The notes: generated from the letters alone by a model not told the origin. Shown: positions 1 to 8,898, counted from the first letter of the stretch. The stretch is 64,000 bases of DNA from Chitinophagales bacterium (GCA_013299105.1 JAAFJY010000001.1:266978-330977); one strand, 5' to 3'. A program made the numbers and translations.

Positions 1-1
1 A

Positions 2-880
2 ATGCCTTTCATCGCAGATCCGGCGATTGATGCGGATTTTGGAGCGGTATTGCGAAAAATCGCCAGCGAGTTGGGTTGTTTTGTTTTTGCGCAGCCCAAT
101 CGGTTTTTTACCAAATCCGCAGGGCAGCATTTTTTGGATAAAAACCTGAACCTCATCCTGGATGCCAGCGGCAATTGGGAAATCGAAGACCTGGAAGTGT
201 CGGTTGACGCCAAATACCACGATCAAGCCATTGAGGAGGTTTCGGAAGGACAGTTGGCCCGAAAAGCTAAATCAGAGGCTTTTTTGACTGAAAATGGGGT
301 AAAAGTCAATAAAAACCTGCCTCCTGTGCGCTCGGATGAGCAAGTTGAACTAAGGAGCTTACAAGCAGTACTTGACCGGGCTTATGCATTGCTGATCATT
401 GCGGTAAAAGGAGAAGGCATTGAACAAGAGCACTTGGAGCGGACCGTAGCGGATAAGCAAATCAACTCTTTTACCCCAGAAGAGCTGCATATTTACCACG
501 CATCCGCTTTGAATGATCGGGAAAGGGCTTATTCGACTTGGCGCTACGAAAGTCTTTACACCTTGCTTTGGGCGCTGGGGCTGATGGATGAATTGAAATA
601 TCCCAGCGAAATCTGTGATGTACAAGCGGTGGTAGGAGCTATTTTTCAACCCAATCGGGCCGCCATAGAAAGCCAGGCCAAGTTGAGACCTAAATCAGTG
701 ATCCTGGACGAATTGGACAAAACCTACCGCATGAATTGGGCCTGCGTTGACGCCCGAATCAATGGTCAAGAACCCGCAGGCGGGATTATGTCCAGTGTGG
801 TGTACGAGCGGCATTATGCCTTGAATTGGCTGACGCAACACGATAACCAGGACTGGGATGACGTGCAGACGCCTACTTGA
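2..880 (+). CDS. DUF4272 domain protein, possibly 5'-partial
   Basis: The C-terminal two thirds (from about residue 86, RKAKSEAFL, to the end) looks like a DUF4272 domain, with a Trp-rich helical stretch (YSTWRYESLYTLLWALGL) typical of that family. The function of the family is unknown. The N-terminal 80 residues are less recognisable. The first ATG lies at base 2 of the window, so the true start may be upstream. It is followed by a 146-bp spacer with two direct repeats and then by the ADP-ribosylglycohydrolase gene on the same strand. The family call is from recognition only. Confidence 0.75.
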   Translation: MPFIADPAIDADFGAVLRKIASELGCFVFAQPNRFFTKSAGQHFLDKNLNLILDASGNWEIEDLEVSVDAKYHDQAIEEVSEGQLARKAKSEAFLTENGVKVNKNLPPVRSDEQVELRSLQAVLDRAYALLIIAVKGEGIEQEHLERTVADKQINSFTPEELHIYHASALNDRERAYSTWRYESLYTLLWALGLMDELKYPSEICDVQAVVGAIFQPNRAAIESQAKLRPKSVILDELDKTYRMNWACVDARINGQEPAGGIMSSVVYERHYALNWLTQHDNQDWDDVQTPT

Positions 881-916
881 TCGATTAGTAAACTCAAATC
901 TTACGGGCAAAGATAC

Positions 917-970
917 TTCGTAAGTCGTATCATGCTAAAGCTTGACACGAGTAGTCATTCGTAAGTCGTA
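917..970. repeat. Direct repeat TTCGTAAGTCGTA (two copies)
   Basis: The 13-mer TTCGTAAGTCGTA occurs at 917-929 and again at 958-970, between the DUF4272 gene and the ADP-ribosylglycohydrolase gene. The same word, in longer arrays, forms the ends of the inverted-repeat segment at 62784-63083, so it is part of a dispersed intergenic repeat. No function can be assigned. Confidence 0.6.
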
Positions 971-1026
971 AATCAAATAAAACAGGCTTCACAACCCAGA
1001 ACTCACATTACATAAATACATACGTT

Positions 1027-1815
1027 ATGACCCACCCCACCCTTATCGGCACCATCGCAGGCGACATCATTGGCTCCATTTACGAATGGGATGGCATCAA
1101 AACCACTGATTTTGACCTGTTCAATCAAAGATGTACGTTTACGGACGATACGGTGATGACTGTCGCGGTAGCAGATTGCATCTTACACCAGCAAGATTTT
1201 ACCAAAACGATCCACCAATACGGAAACAAATACCCCGGACGGGGCTACGGTGGCCGTTTTGTCGATTGGTTAATGTCCGAGCAACCAAGACCCTACAACA
1301 GCTTTGGAAATGGCTCAGCCATGCGGGCCAGCCCAGTTGGTTTTGCCTACAATGACCTGGATACGGTGATGGAAATGGCCAAAAAATCGGCGGAAGTGAC
1401 CCACAACCACCCAGAGGGCATTAAAGGTGCCCAAGCAGTGGCCGTAGCCATTTTGCTGGCCCGTCAAGGGAAATCCAAACAGGACATCAGAGATTTGATC
1501 ACCGATGAGTTCGGCTATCAATTGAATTTTACGGTTGAAGAAATTCGACCTACCTATAAATTTGACGTGACTTGCCAGGGTTCCGTCCCCCAGGCCATTG
1601 TGGCTTTTTTGGACAGCAGCGATTACGAAAGCGCCATCCGGCTAGCGATTTCCCTTGATGGCGACAGCGACACCATTGCATGTATTGCAGGTGGTATCGC
1701 TGCCGCTTTTTATCGGGAAATCCCGCAAAAAATCGTCGATTTTGCGCTGGATAAGTTACCAGAGGAGTTCATTCAGATTTTGCGAGATTTTGATGCGCGG
1801 TACGCTACAACTTAA
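1027..1815 (+). CDS. ADP-ribosylglycohydrolase family protein
   Basis: This is a DraG/ARH-type hydrolase, a family that removes ADP-ribose from proteins or nucleic acids with two Mg ions. Its signature is visible at both ends. The N-terminal GTIAGDIIGSIYEW and the FTDDTVMT motif (residues about 38-46) supply metal-binding Thr and Asp. The C-terminal DGDSDTIACIAGGI (about 212-225) supplies the second Asp/Thr set. At 262 aa it is a complete single-domain member. No ADP-ribosyltransferase partner is adjacent, so the substrate is unknown. The gene runs tail to tail into the DUF2278 gene with an 11-bp overlap of the coding ends. Confidence 0.9.
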   Translation: MTHPTLIGTIAGDIIGSIYEWDGIKTTDFDLFNQRCTFTDDTVMTVAVADCILHQQDFTKTIHQYGNKYPGRGYGGRFVDWLMSEQPRPYNSFGNGSAMRASPVGFAYNDLDTVMEMAKKSAEVTHNHPEGIKGAQAVAVAILLARQGKSKQDIRDLITDEFGYQLNFTVEEIRPTYKFDVTCQGSVPQAIVAFLDSSDYESAIRLAISLDGDSDTIACIAGGIAAAFYREIPQKIVDFALDKLPEEFIQILRDFDARYATT

Positions 1816-2836
1816 TCACCTTGCCCTCCGCACTGGCCTGCTCTTTGGTGTATTGTACGCCGCTGATTTTGAGGCCAGCCTTGTTGAGCAGGGTGATGGT
1901 GCCACCGCTGTTGCCTAAAGTGAAATTGCTGGAGGCGGGCACGGTGAGGATCAAAGTACTGGCTGCCGTGATGGTTTGCTCGCCAAACACGTATTCCTGG
2001 CGGTTGCGGTCCACCAGTTTCCAGCCTTTGAGCGAGATGTCTTGTTCGCTGGTGTTGAGCAGGTACACTTTTTCCTTGCCCTTTTCGCTGCCGCGTGGGT
2101 TGACGAGGGCTGCGATGATCAGCACTTCGCCGTCGATTGGTTTGGGTTCGGTGCCACCGATGCGATTTCCAGTCACATCATCGGTGTGCAGGGTGGTTGG
2201 GCGCAGGGTATTGAACTGGGTTTGGAAAGCCAGCAAAATCGCGGTCCAACGGCCCAATGAAGGGTAATAAATCAAGAGCCCGCCATCCTGAAAAACGCCA
2301 TTGTCTTTTTCAAATCGGCCTGGCGGGTTGCCCTGGTTCATGTGGATGTCGTGGATACCCTGGTCTTTGATTTCCGGGAAGTACTTATCGGGCTTGCTGG
2401 TGCCTGGCCAACGTTCGCCGAAAGCAAAAATGCGGGCTCCGGGGTCGGCTTTGGTTTGCTCCAGGGCCTGGGTCAGTTTTTCCTCCAGGTCATTGTCGAG
2501 GCCGTTTTGTTGGTTGGGCAGCTCGATCATGTTGTTGAAATCGCCGACCATGTTGCGACGCAGGAAGTCGAGGCCAAATTGCTTGCGTTTGCTGTCCTCA
2601 TTGATGCTGTAAATTCCATTTTGGGGATAAGCTTCCAGCAAACGGGCACAGATTTCATGCTGATAGTTATAGTCGATATGCGACATCAGCATTGAGCCGT
2701 CCTGTGAACGCACGTTGACGGCGATGCGGAAAAATTCAGCACCATTGTTGAGCTTGATCTCGTAGTGGTTGGCGTCGGGGGCCATCAAACCTCGGTCGAA
2801 AGTGCCGATCAGCAGGGAAAAATTTTTTAGTGGCAT
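1805..2836 (-). CDS. DUF2278 family protein with C-terminal lamin-tail domain
   Basis: I place the start at 2836 (MPLKNFSLLIGTF). An upstream in-frame ATG at 2878 would add 14 residues with no family similarity. The first about 210 residues match the YukJ/DUF2278 pattern: LIGTFDRG near the start, then a central AFGERWPG and a GIHDIHMNQGN motif, then FQDGGLLIYYP. The last about 110 residues look like a lamin-tail (LTD) beta-sandwich (VYLLNTSEQDISLKGWKLVD ... LGNSGGTITLLN), a module usually found on secreted or nuclease proteins. No signal peptide is visible. The role is unknown. Confidence 0.8.
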   Translation of the reverse strand: MPLKNFSLLIGTFDRGLMAPDANHYEIKLNNGAEFFRIAVNVRSQDGSMLMSHIDYNYQHEICARLLEAYPQNGIYSINEDSKRKQFGLDFLRRNMVGDFNNMIELPNQQNGLDNDLEEKLTQALEQTKADPGARIFAFGERWPGTSKPDKYFPEIKDQGIHDIHMNQGNPPGRFEKDNGVFQDGGLLIYYPSLGRWTAILLAFQTQFNTLRPTTLHTDDVTGNRIGGTEPKPIDGEVLIIAALVNPRGSEKGKEKVYLLNTSEQDISLKGWKLVDRNRQEYVFGEQTITAASTLILTVPASSNFTLGNSGGTITLLNKAGLKISGVQYTKEQASAEGKVIKL

Positions 2837-3243
2837 GGATGAAGGTCTTGAAACTGGGTTTGAATAAATGAACGGCACTTCTCAAGGAGGAGAAATACTT
2901 GGTTTTTTCGCTCTCCAATTTAGCGCAATCCAAGCTACATTTCAAGTTGACAATTGGTAAAATGTGCCGAATAAGTAGAAAATAAGTTTAAATTAACCCG
3001 AACTCAGTTTTTGTTTTGCTCGAATTTGCTCGAAAATGATAATTTATGAAATCCAAATCCCTTTTTGCCGCGTTTTATATTGGCAAGGTAAAGACTTGGA
3101 CTGCTTTTTGAATTTGAAGCCACGCGGCCAAGTTTTTACAAGTTTTTACAAATAAATCGAACCTACCTTAGGGGGAAATTGTCTACTTGTTCATCTATTG
3201 TTTATCCGACTTGTCACCTGATTCCCAAAAACACCCTACTACT

Positions 3244-3876
3244 ATGAAAACTTTATTGCTCACATTCGCACTATTGATCAGTACCTTGTCCTTTGCCCAA
3301 AGCCACTGGAAGTACCGCAAAGAAAAACAAGGCGTACAGGTTTATACCCGTCATGATTCCATTTCAGGTATTCAGGAAATAAAACTAAGGGCGGAAGTAA
3401 AAGCCACCCTCAATCAGGTAATGGCTATCGCAGGCGACTTTGCCAATATGCACAATTGGGCCTATCGCCTCAAAGAAGCCTACGTGATCAAAGAAATCAG
3501 CGACTACGAAGGCTACCTATACATGCGTACCGATTTCCCCATCCCTTTTTCTGATCGAGACATGGTGGTACATTATGTGCGCAGCCAGGACCCGCATACC
3601 TTGCAAATTGTATCTACAGCCAAGTCTGTTCACCACATGGTTCCTGAAAAACATGGGGTGGTGCGCATCAAGACCCTAGAAACCAAGTGGACCTATACCC
3701 CGCTGAAAAATGGACATATCCGCCTGGAATACCAACTCAAGTCCGACCCCGCTGGCAGTATCCCCAAGTGGATGATCAACATGGCCGCTGATGAAGGGCC
3801 ATTGAAAAGCATCACGGGCTTCAAAAGTCAATTGCCCAAGTACCAAAACAAACAATTGGCTCTTTGGAAGGAATGA
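3244..3876 (+). CDS. Secreted START-domain protein
   Basis: The start is set at 3244, where a clear Sec signal peptide begins (MKTLLLTFALLIS...FAQ, cleavage after about residue 19). An ATG at 3187 adds 19 residues that would block it. The mature protein of about 190 residues resembles StAR-related lipid-transfer (START) domains: a GVQVYTR strand at the beginning, DFANMHNWAY in the middle, and DFPIPFSDRDMVVHY plus a long C-terminal helix with PKWMINMAADEGP. Such proteins bind a lipid-like ligand. The signal peptide suggests a periplasmic or surface location. It stands alone in a long repeat-rich spacer. Confidence 0.85.
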   Translation: MKTLLLTFALLISTLSFAQSHWKYRKEKQGVQVYTRHDSISGIQEIKLRAEVKATLNQVMAIAGDFANMHNWAYRLKEAYVIKEISDYEGYLYMRTDFPIPFSDRDMVVHYVRSQDPHTLQIVSTAKSVHHMVPEKHGVVRIKTLETKWTYTPLKNGHIRLEYQLKSDPAGSIPKWMINMAADEGPLKSITGFKSQLPKYQNKQLALWKE

Positions 3877-3891
3877 GATTAGGGTTAGTAA

Positions 3892-4069
3892 CGGTTCAAA
3901 ATAAACCTTTCCAGTTTTTAAGAAACACGCATGTCAACGTAACGGTCAACGTCATGCTGGAAATTCGCGAAAATCAGCTGAATCCGCATCATCCGCGTGC
4001 TAAAAACGGCCTCGCGCAACGAAGCAACGGAGTTGTGATTTGATAAGGTTTATTTCTGGCTTGTCACTA
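3892..4069. repeat. Family-3 inverted-repeat element, copy 1
   Basis: The left end GGTTCAAAATAAACCTT and the right end GATAAGGTTTATT are roughly inverted, with the core TCAACGTCATGCTGGAAA between them. The same arrangement recurs at 13348-13663, and in reverse at about 47606-47776. No coding potential is seen. It looks like a non-autonomous (MITE-like) element. Confidence 0.6.
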
Positions 4070-4077
4070 AGTGCAGC

Positions 4078-4200
4078 GTTTTTTAAGTTCTTGTAATTAT
4101 CTCCCCTACTGATTGGTAGAGATAATAGGCTAAAAAGATTGACGCGCTTAACGCTTCAATTCAAAAACTTGTTTTCGATAGTTTAGCGAACTTAAAAAAC
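4078..4200. repeat. 123-bp element with perfect 13-bp inverted ends
   Basis: GTTTTTTAAGTTC at 4078-4090 is exactly inverted at 4188-4200 (GAACTTAAAAAAC). The 97 bp inside are non-coding and AT-rich. It sits between two other small repeats, and I saw no second copy in the window. A MITE is the likely explanation. No clear target duplication is visible. Confidence 0.55.
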
Positions 4201-4215
4201 AAACTACTAAGTATC

Positions 4216-4306
4216 TGAGCTAAAATAAGGTGGACATCTTTGTTTTTCAGGTTTAGCAAAAAAAGAACACAACTTCCTTTCATCCAGTTGTTTTTCTTTT
4301 TTCACT
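4216..4306 (+). repeat. Family-1 palindromic repeat, truncated copy
   Basis: This carries the left two thirds of the family-1 palindrome (GAGCTAAAATAAGGTGGAC, then GGTTTAGCAAAAAAAGAAC, then the loop TCCTTTCATCC). It stops abruptly at 4306, where the sequence GTAAGTTCTCAATCC begins. That word is the end of the IS66-like element seen complete at 37567-37783. The rest of this repeat copy is not found downstream. Confidence 0.65.
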
Positions 4307-4512
4307 GTAAGTTCTCAATCCATTTTAAAGACAATCGAAAAGCCAGCTTAGGAGTCCTTTGAGGGAATTGTAAACGATCAAGTTGATCCCCGCAGCTTTT
4401 CTGATACTTTAAGCGGTCGCCCTAAAATCAATTATACCAATGATCTTCAGGCGAGCAAAAGTTCGGAGAACTTTGACGTTTGTAGCCATAGCGACGGGAT
4501 CTCAATTGGCAC

Positions 4513-4566
4513 TTCGGATGAAGTGCGACGTTTAAAAATCCTATTTAACATCGCACTTCATCCGAA
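4513..4566. repeat. Hairpin-forming inverted repeat
   Basis: The arm at 4513-4536 (starting TTCGGATGAAGTGCGA) is repeated in inverted form at 4544-4566 with one substitution and one single-base length difference, around a 7-base loop. There is no T-run on either side, so a terminator is unlikely. It lies in the leader of the degenerate IS4-type element, just left of the IS5 copy. Confidence 0.65.
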
Positions 4567-4586
4567 TTACACACACGCCCTCCTTA

Positions 4587-5538
4587 GAAGCCGTTTTAAA
4601 ATCCAAAAATGAAAAAGTGTACTCAAATCGAGATATTAGAGGTTCCTAAATCTTTAATACAAAATCGAGATGAGTACCACACAAAAATGCAACAAAAGAG
4701 CCAAATATCCCAGTGATATAAGTAAACGTGGTTGGCAAGTGCTTAAAAAGATGCTTCCTGCTTCAAAATCGAACAAGAAAATCGGTGGCCGTCCATCATT
4801 GGAACTCAAAGAGGTAGTGAACGCCATATTTTATGTACTCAAAAATGGCTGCACTTGGCGTAGCCTTCCTCACGACTTCCCAAACTATAATTCGGTATAT
4901 GGCTACTTCAGTCGTTGGAGTAAATCAGGGCTGTGGGAACAAATCAATGCAGCACTAGTACAAAAGATCCGAAAACGAAAGAAAAAGACAAACGGGAAAA
5001 AGCGAAAGAAACGCCCCAGCGCTGCGTGCATTGATTCTCAGAGTGTTAAGACTACATCGATTGGTGGCGATGAACGGGGTTACGATGGCGGAAAGAAGGT
5101 TAAGGGACGTAAACGCTTTATACTAACCGATACATTGGGCAACTTACTGGCAGTTTACGTTTGTGCAGCCAGTACTACAGAAAAAGCAGGTGCAATGAAA
5201 CTACTTCAATACATAAAAGATACAAAGGTTTTAAAAGAGCTCTGTAAGAGAATCAAACATACCTGGGTCGACGGTGGCTACCGAGGAGAAGAATTGATGA
5301 ACTGGGTTAGGGATACGATGGGCTGGATATGGGAAGTGGTGCTTCGATCTGATGACATAAAAGGGTTTGTTGTCATTCCCAAGAGATGGGTTGTTGAACG
5401 AACCTTTGCTTGGATTTATCAAGCTCGACGACTATCCAAAGATTATGAAAGAACAACCCGAAATAGTCAATCAATGATTTATTTGGCGATGATCCGAATT
5501 AATATTAATCGGCTATGAGGGGATTTTAAAACGGTTTC
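4587..5538 (+). mobile_element. IS5-family insertion sequence, complete
   Basis: Inverted ends GAAGCCGTTTTAAAATCC (4587-4604) and its complement GGATTTTAAAACGGTTTC (5521-5538) differ at one base. They are flanked by the direct repeat TTA (4584-4586 and 5539-5541), which fits the TNA target duplication of part of the IS5 family. The element is 952 bp with a single intact transposase gene. It lies a few bases upstream of the ATG of the IS4-type transposase, so it is younger than that element. Confidence 0.85.
4670..5518 (+). CDS. IS5-family transposase (DDE)
   Basis: This is the 282-aa transposase of the IS at 4587-5538. The N-terminal DUF4096-like part reads GGRPSLELKEVVNAIFYVLKNG...WRSLPHDFP, followed by a very basic stretch (RKRKKKTNGKKRKKR, about residues 104-118). 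The DDE catalytic set is visible: Asp in CIDSQSVKTT, Asp in TWVDGGYRGEE and Glu in VVERTFAWIYQARRLSKDYE. The frame is uninterrupted and both ends of the element are present, so it may still be active. The product cuts and reinserts its own element. Confidence 0.9.
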   Translation: MSTTQKCNKRAKYPSDISKRGWQVLKKMLPASKSNKKIGGRPSLELKEVVNAIFYVLKNGCTWRSLPHDFPNYNSVYGYFSRWSKSGLWEQINAALVQKIRKRKKKTNGKKRKKRPSAACIDSQSVKTTSIGGDERGYDGGKKVKGRKRFILTDTLGNLLAVYVCAASTTEKAGAMKLLQYIKDTKVLKELCKRIKHTWVDGGYRGEELMNWVRDTMGWIWEVVLRSDDIKGFVVIPKRWVVERTFAWIYQARRLSKDYERTTRNSQSMIYLAMIRININRL

Positions 5539-5545
5539 TTACAAG

Positions 5546-6815
5546 ATGAGCGATTCTAAAAGGGATTATGATGTGATGAAGGGCCTAATCAATAATAAAC
5601 AGGTATACACCCTGAGTTCGGAACAGGTATTGGCCTGTGTACAAGCGCGTACTTGCGAGCAGTTGGGGGGCGCTGAGGTTTACTACGTTTTGCACGACGG
5701 TTGTGTATCCGCAAACCCGATAGCAAAGCGATGGAGTACCTTGGCCAGGTGTTGTCGCTATCCAAACAGGTAATCAATGGTTACAAGACGATGAACAGTG
5801 TGTTGGTCGATACGAACCATCAAGCGGTTCATCTTCTTAACCATGAACTATACAGCACGGGAATGGACAATTACATCGGTCAGACGGTAGTTGACACCAT
5901 CAAAGGCAAGCCTGAGTTTTTATCCACCTTGACCCCAGCGCAAATAGCAGCTTTTGAAGCCAATGAACATGTAAACACCAAGATTTTATACAAAAAGAAC
6001 CTTGCACAAAGCAGCCAGGTCATCAAACAAGTCAAGCCCTGGGTCAAGTATGCCATATTTCCGATCGGGAGTTTGACGATGATGAGCTTTTTGAGCATAT
6101 CGATAGTGACCTTGGCGATACTTTTGTGACCCGCCTCAAATCCAATCGACTTTCACATGAGACCTATTCGCCACTCACTCCTACTGGCAAAATCTCAAAA
6201 CAGGTCAAACAATACAAACTAAACGACAAACAATTCAAATACACCCACACTTATCAGGTTGCCCTGATAACCATCAAGGGCGTTAAACACCATAACGTAG
6301 AGGTCAAAATCGACTGGGAGCCATTGGTCATCAAGCAAAAAAGCTATACCGTTCTGAGGATCAACCTGTCCAAAAATGGAAGATCGATCTTTGATCAACC
6401 CATGCTTTTGATTACCAACAAAGAAGTAAAAACAGCCAAAGACGCTTCTCAAATCTACTACGCTTATCTCTTGCGAGCCAAAATAGAGGTCGTTTTTAGG
6501 TTCTTGAAGCAAAATTTAGGCTGGGAAGACTTTCAGGTCCGTGATTTCAATTCTATCAAGAACCTCCTCGCCATCGCTTTTTTTCTAGTGGGGTATTTCC
6601 CTGAATTAGAGGAAGAGCTGAAAAAGCACCACTTAGCTTTAAAGCTTTGCAAACTTGCCAAGTCAAAGGGGAAAATCACTATCCATTTCTTGCTTGAGGG
6701 GCTCAAAATTTTAACCCATCATCAAATGGTAGAGCAATGGATGAAAGAAAACGACATCCAACCTGATGAAATTCAAGAATTGGTCCGCATGCTCACTGGA
6801 ATCGAAACTTCCTGA
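5546..6815 (+). pseudogene. IS4-family transposase, two frameshifts
   Basis: Three reading frames in succession make up one protein. The first runs to about 5705 (YYVLHDGC), the second continues IRKPDSKAMEYLG to about 6065, and the third continues EFDDDELFEHIDS...VTRLKSN to the stop at 6815. The C-terminal part keeps the IS4 signature Y-2-R-3-E-6-K (YLLRAKIEVVFRFLK), and Asp residues lie at VDTNHQAVH and FDDDELF. With both frame breaks the gene cannot make a full transposase. The N-terminus looks short compared with family members. Confidence 0.8.
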
Positions 6816-6943
6816 AAACTTCTCCGAAGTTTCCAGAATTTAAGCATAAAACCCTTAATTTACTGCGATTTTAATGCGTTTGCCTTGGGGTATTCATGTT
6901 TTTGAAGGTTTTTGATGCCTGAAACCAATATTATGACTGTCAT

Positions 6944-7780
6944 CTATTCCAAAATCAAATTATCAATCAGCCTCACGTCCCCGGCCCAACAAGCTACGCA
7001 GGCCACCAGGCCATCGCCCTTTTGCCCGCTTTGCAAGTTGTCGGTGCGGACGATGCGGAAATACTCAGGCCGAAAATCGGGGATGCTTAGACGTTGCAAG
7101 GCTACTGCTTCTATCTCCTGAATGTCCATGCTACCCAGCCTATTTTTTGCCCATTGCAGGGTTTGGTAAATGACTGGAGCCTTGGCTCTGTTCTCGGCAC
7201 TCAGGCGCACATTCCTTGAGCTCATGGCCAGGCCATCTGCTTCACGCAGGGTGTCGCCGCGCACCAGGCGCACGGGCAGGTTCAATTGTCGGATCATGGC
7301 CCCCACGATGGTGATTTGCTGGAAATCTTTTTGCCCCATGTACAAGTTGTTGGGGTTTACCAAATCCAGCAGGCGCTTCACTACCTGAGCCATGCCTTTG
7401 AAATGGCCTGGCCGAAACTCACCTTCCAATACTTGGTCCAGTTGCCCCAGGTCCAATTGCAGACTGGTATCTACACTTGGTGGGTAAATTTCTTCCACTG
7501 GCGGCATAAAAATCACCTCTGTACCAACCGAATCCAACAACGCGAGGTCTTTATCAGGTGTCCGAGGGTATTTTTCCAAATCCTTCGGATCATTGAATTG
7601 GGTGGGGTTCACAAAGATGCTGCAAACGGAGCAGTCATTTTCCCGCTTTGACAATTGGATTAAAGACAAGTGCCCTTCGTGCAGTGCGCCCATCGTAGGC
7701 GTAAAGCCAATTTTACTGCCTTGTTTACGGCGAGATTGAAGGTAAGCCTGAAGGTCGGAGCGGGTTTTAAAGACAAACAT
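6944..7780 (-). CDS. panC: Pantothenate synthetase
   Basis: This enzyme joins pantoate and beta-alanine with ATP to make pantothenate, the precursor of coenzyme A, in the cytoplasm. All family landmarks are present in 278 aa: the PTMGALHEGHLSL nucleotide-binding motif near residue 28, FVNPTQFN, GEFRPGHFKGM, LYMGQKDFQQ and the KMSKS-like AMSSRNVRLS. Length is normal. It is transcribed divergently from the GT5-like gene across a 296-bp spacer, an arrangement I recognise from other Bacteroidota. Confidence 0.97.
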   Translation of the reverse strand: MFVFKTRSDLQAYLQSRRKQGSKIGFTPTMGALHEGHLSLIQLSKRENDCSVCSIFVNPTQFNDPKDLEKYPRTPDKDLALLDSVGTEVIFMPPVEEIYPPSVDTSLQLDLGQLDQVLEGEFRPGHFKGMAQVVKRLLDLVNPNNLYMGQKDFQQITIVGAMIRQLNLPVRLVRGDTLREADGLAMSSRNVRLSAENRAKAPVIYQTLQWAKNRLGSMDIQEIEAVALQRLSIPDFRPEYFRIVRTDNLQSGQKGDGLVACVACWAGDVRLIDNLILE

Positions 7781-8076
7781 AATGATGATCGTTTCCTTTA
7801 AATGAGGCGCGAAGTAGCTCAGTGATCCAAGCTTCTCACTCTATTGAATGCGAAAGATAAGGCTTTCTGTTTGATCTTGGGTAACTCATTCATTCAGAAC
7901 TGGGTATTGATCAATGGCAGTGCAAAACCCATTAAAGCGCACGTTCACATCCTGTTGCTTTATTTTTGGCATGATTTTACTTAAATCTGGTCAAAAAGTG
8001 CTATTTTTGCAACTTGTTTGGCAATTCGCCCAAGGATCAAAGCCCAAAAGGTGGAACGCATTAATGTGCCGACTAT

Positions 8077-8898
8077 ATGAGTAAGAAGAAAGTGCTGATT
8101 GTTACGCAAGAGATGGATCCCTACACGGAGCTTTCTGAAATTGCGGAAATGGCGCGTAGATTGCCACCTTACGTGCAAGAAAATGGCTTGGAAATCAGGG
8201 TTTTGATGCCAAGGTTTGGCACCATCAACGAGCGCAGGCATAAGCTTCATGAAGTTGTGCGGCTTTCGGGGATGAACATCATTGTAGACGATGATGATTA
8301 TCCGCTGATCATCAAAGTTGCCTCTTTGCAGGAAGCTCGAATGCAGGTTTATTTCCTGGACAATGAGGACTTCTTTAAGCGCAAACACGTTTTCACCGAT
8401 GACAATGGCAATCATTTTGATGACAATGCCGACCGCATGGTGTTCTTCTGCAAAGGGGTAATTGAAACGGTAAAAAAATTCGGTTGGCCGCCTGACCTGG
8501 TACACTGCCATGGCTGGATGACCAGTTTGATTCCTTTTTATTTGAAAACTGCGTACAAAAATGATCCTTTGTTCCAACAATCCAAGGTGATCTATTCCGT
8601 TTTCAATGATACCTTGGAATCGACGTTCAACCGCGATACTTTCCTCGCTAAAGCTGGCATTAACAATCTCTCTGCTGAAGACCTTGACGCCTATGTCGAT
8701 GCTGATGGCGTAACCCTTCACCGGGGAGCAATTGCCTTTGCTGAAGGCGCAGTGCAATGCAGTTTGGAGCCGAGCGAGCAAATACAGGCATTGTTGGCCC
8801 AATCTGATAAGCCAGTGGTGCACCAAAATGGAGCACCGGGGCCTTATGTCGAGATTTTGGAACTTTACAATAGCTTATTAGGCCAAACCGTTGAGTAG
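8077..8898 (+). CDS. Glycogen synthase-like protein, N-terminal half only
   Basis: This resembles the first Rossmann-like domain of GT5 starch/glycogen synthases: a KKVLIVTQEMDPYTE start, VLMPRFGTINERRHKLHEV, the DDNADRMVFFCKGVIE helix and the DLVHCHGWMTSLIPFYLK motif. At 273 aa it is little over half the usual 470-500 aa. The C-terminal nucleotide-binding half is absent. The K-x-G-G-L motif near the N-terminus that binds ADP-glucose is replaced by YTELSEIAE. Catalysis as a normal synthase is therefore doubtful. The next gene, 90 bp downstream, encodes the DUF4270 lipoprotein. A regulatory or binding role is possible but is inference. Confidence 0.85.
   Translation: MSKKKVLIVTQEMDPYTELSEIAEMARRLPPYVQENGLEIRVLMPRFGTINERRHKLHEVVRLSGMNIIVDDDDYPLIIKVASLQEARMQVYFLDNEDFFKRKHVFTDDNGNHFDDNADRMVFFCKGVIETVKKFGWPPDLVHCHGWMTSLIPFYLKTAYKNDPLFQQSKVIYSVFNDTLESTFNRDTFLAKAGINNLSAEDLDAYVDADGVTLHRGAIAFAEGAVQCSLEPSEQIQALLAQSDKPVVHQNGAPGPYVEILELYNSLLGQTVE

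Larger units (their letters stand above)
4458..6832 (+). mobile_element. Degenerate IS4-family element, split by an IS5 insertion
   Basis: A 17-bp imperfect inverted repeat delimits it: AAAGTTCGGAGAACTTT at 4458-4474 against AAACTTCTCCGAAGTTT at 6816-6832. Removing the nested IS5 copy and its duplicated TTA leaves about 1.42 kb, the normal size for an IS4-type element. It holds one transposase gene with two frameshifts (see 5546-6815). I could not find a target-site duplication, so the outer ends are tentative. Confidence 0.55.

Noticed and set aside
8002-8009. TATTTTTG as a -7 promoter box for the GT5-like gene
   Set aside because: The box fits TAnnTTTG, but no TTTG or TTG lies at the right distance upstream, so I did not list it as a promoter.
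7981-8826. A 281-codon frame antisense to the GT5-like gene
   Set aside because: The plus-strand gene has clear family motifs, while the minus-strand frame looks like its complement.
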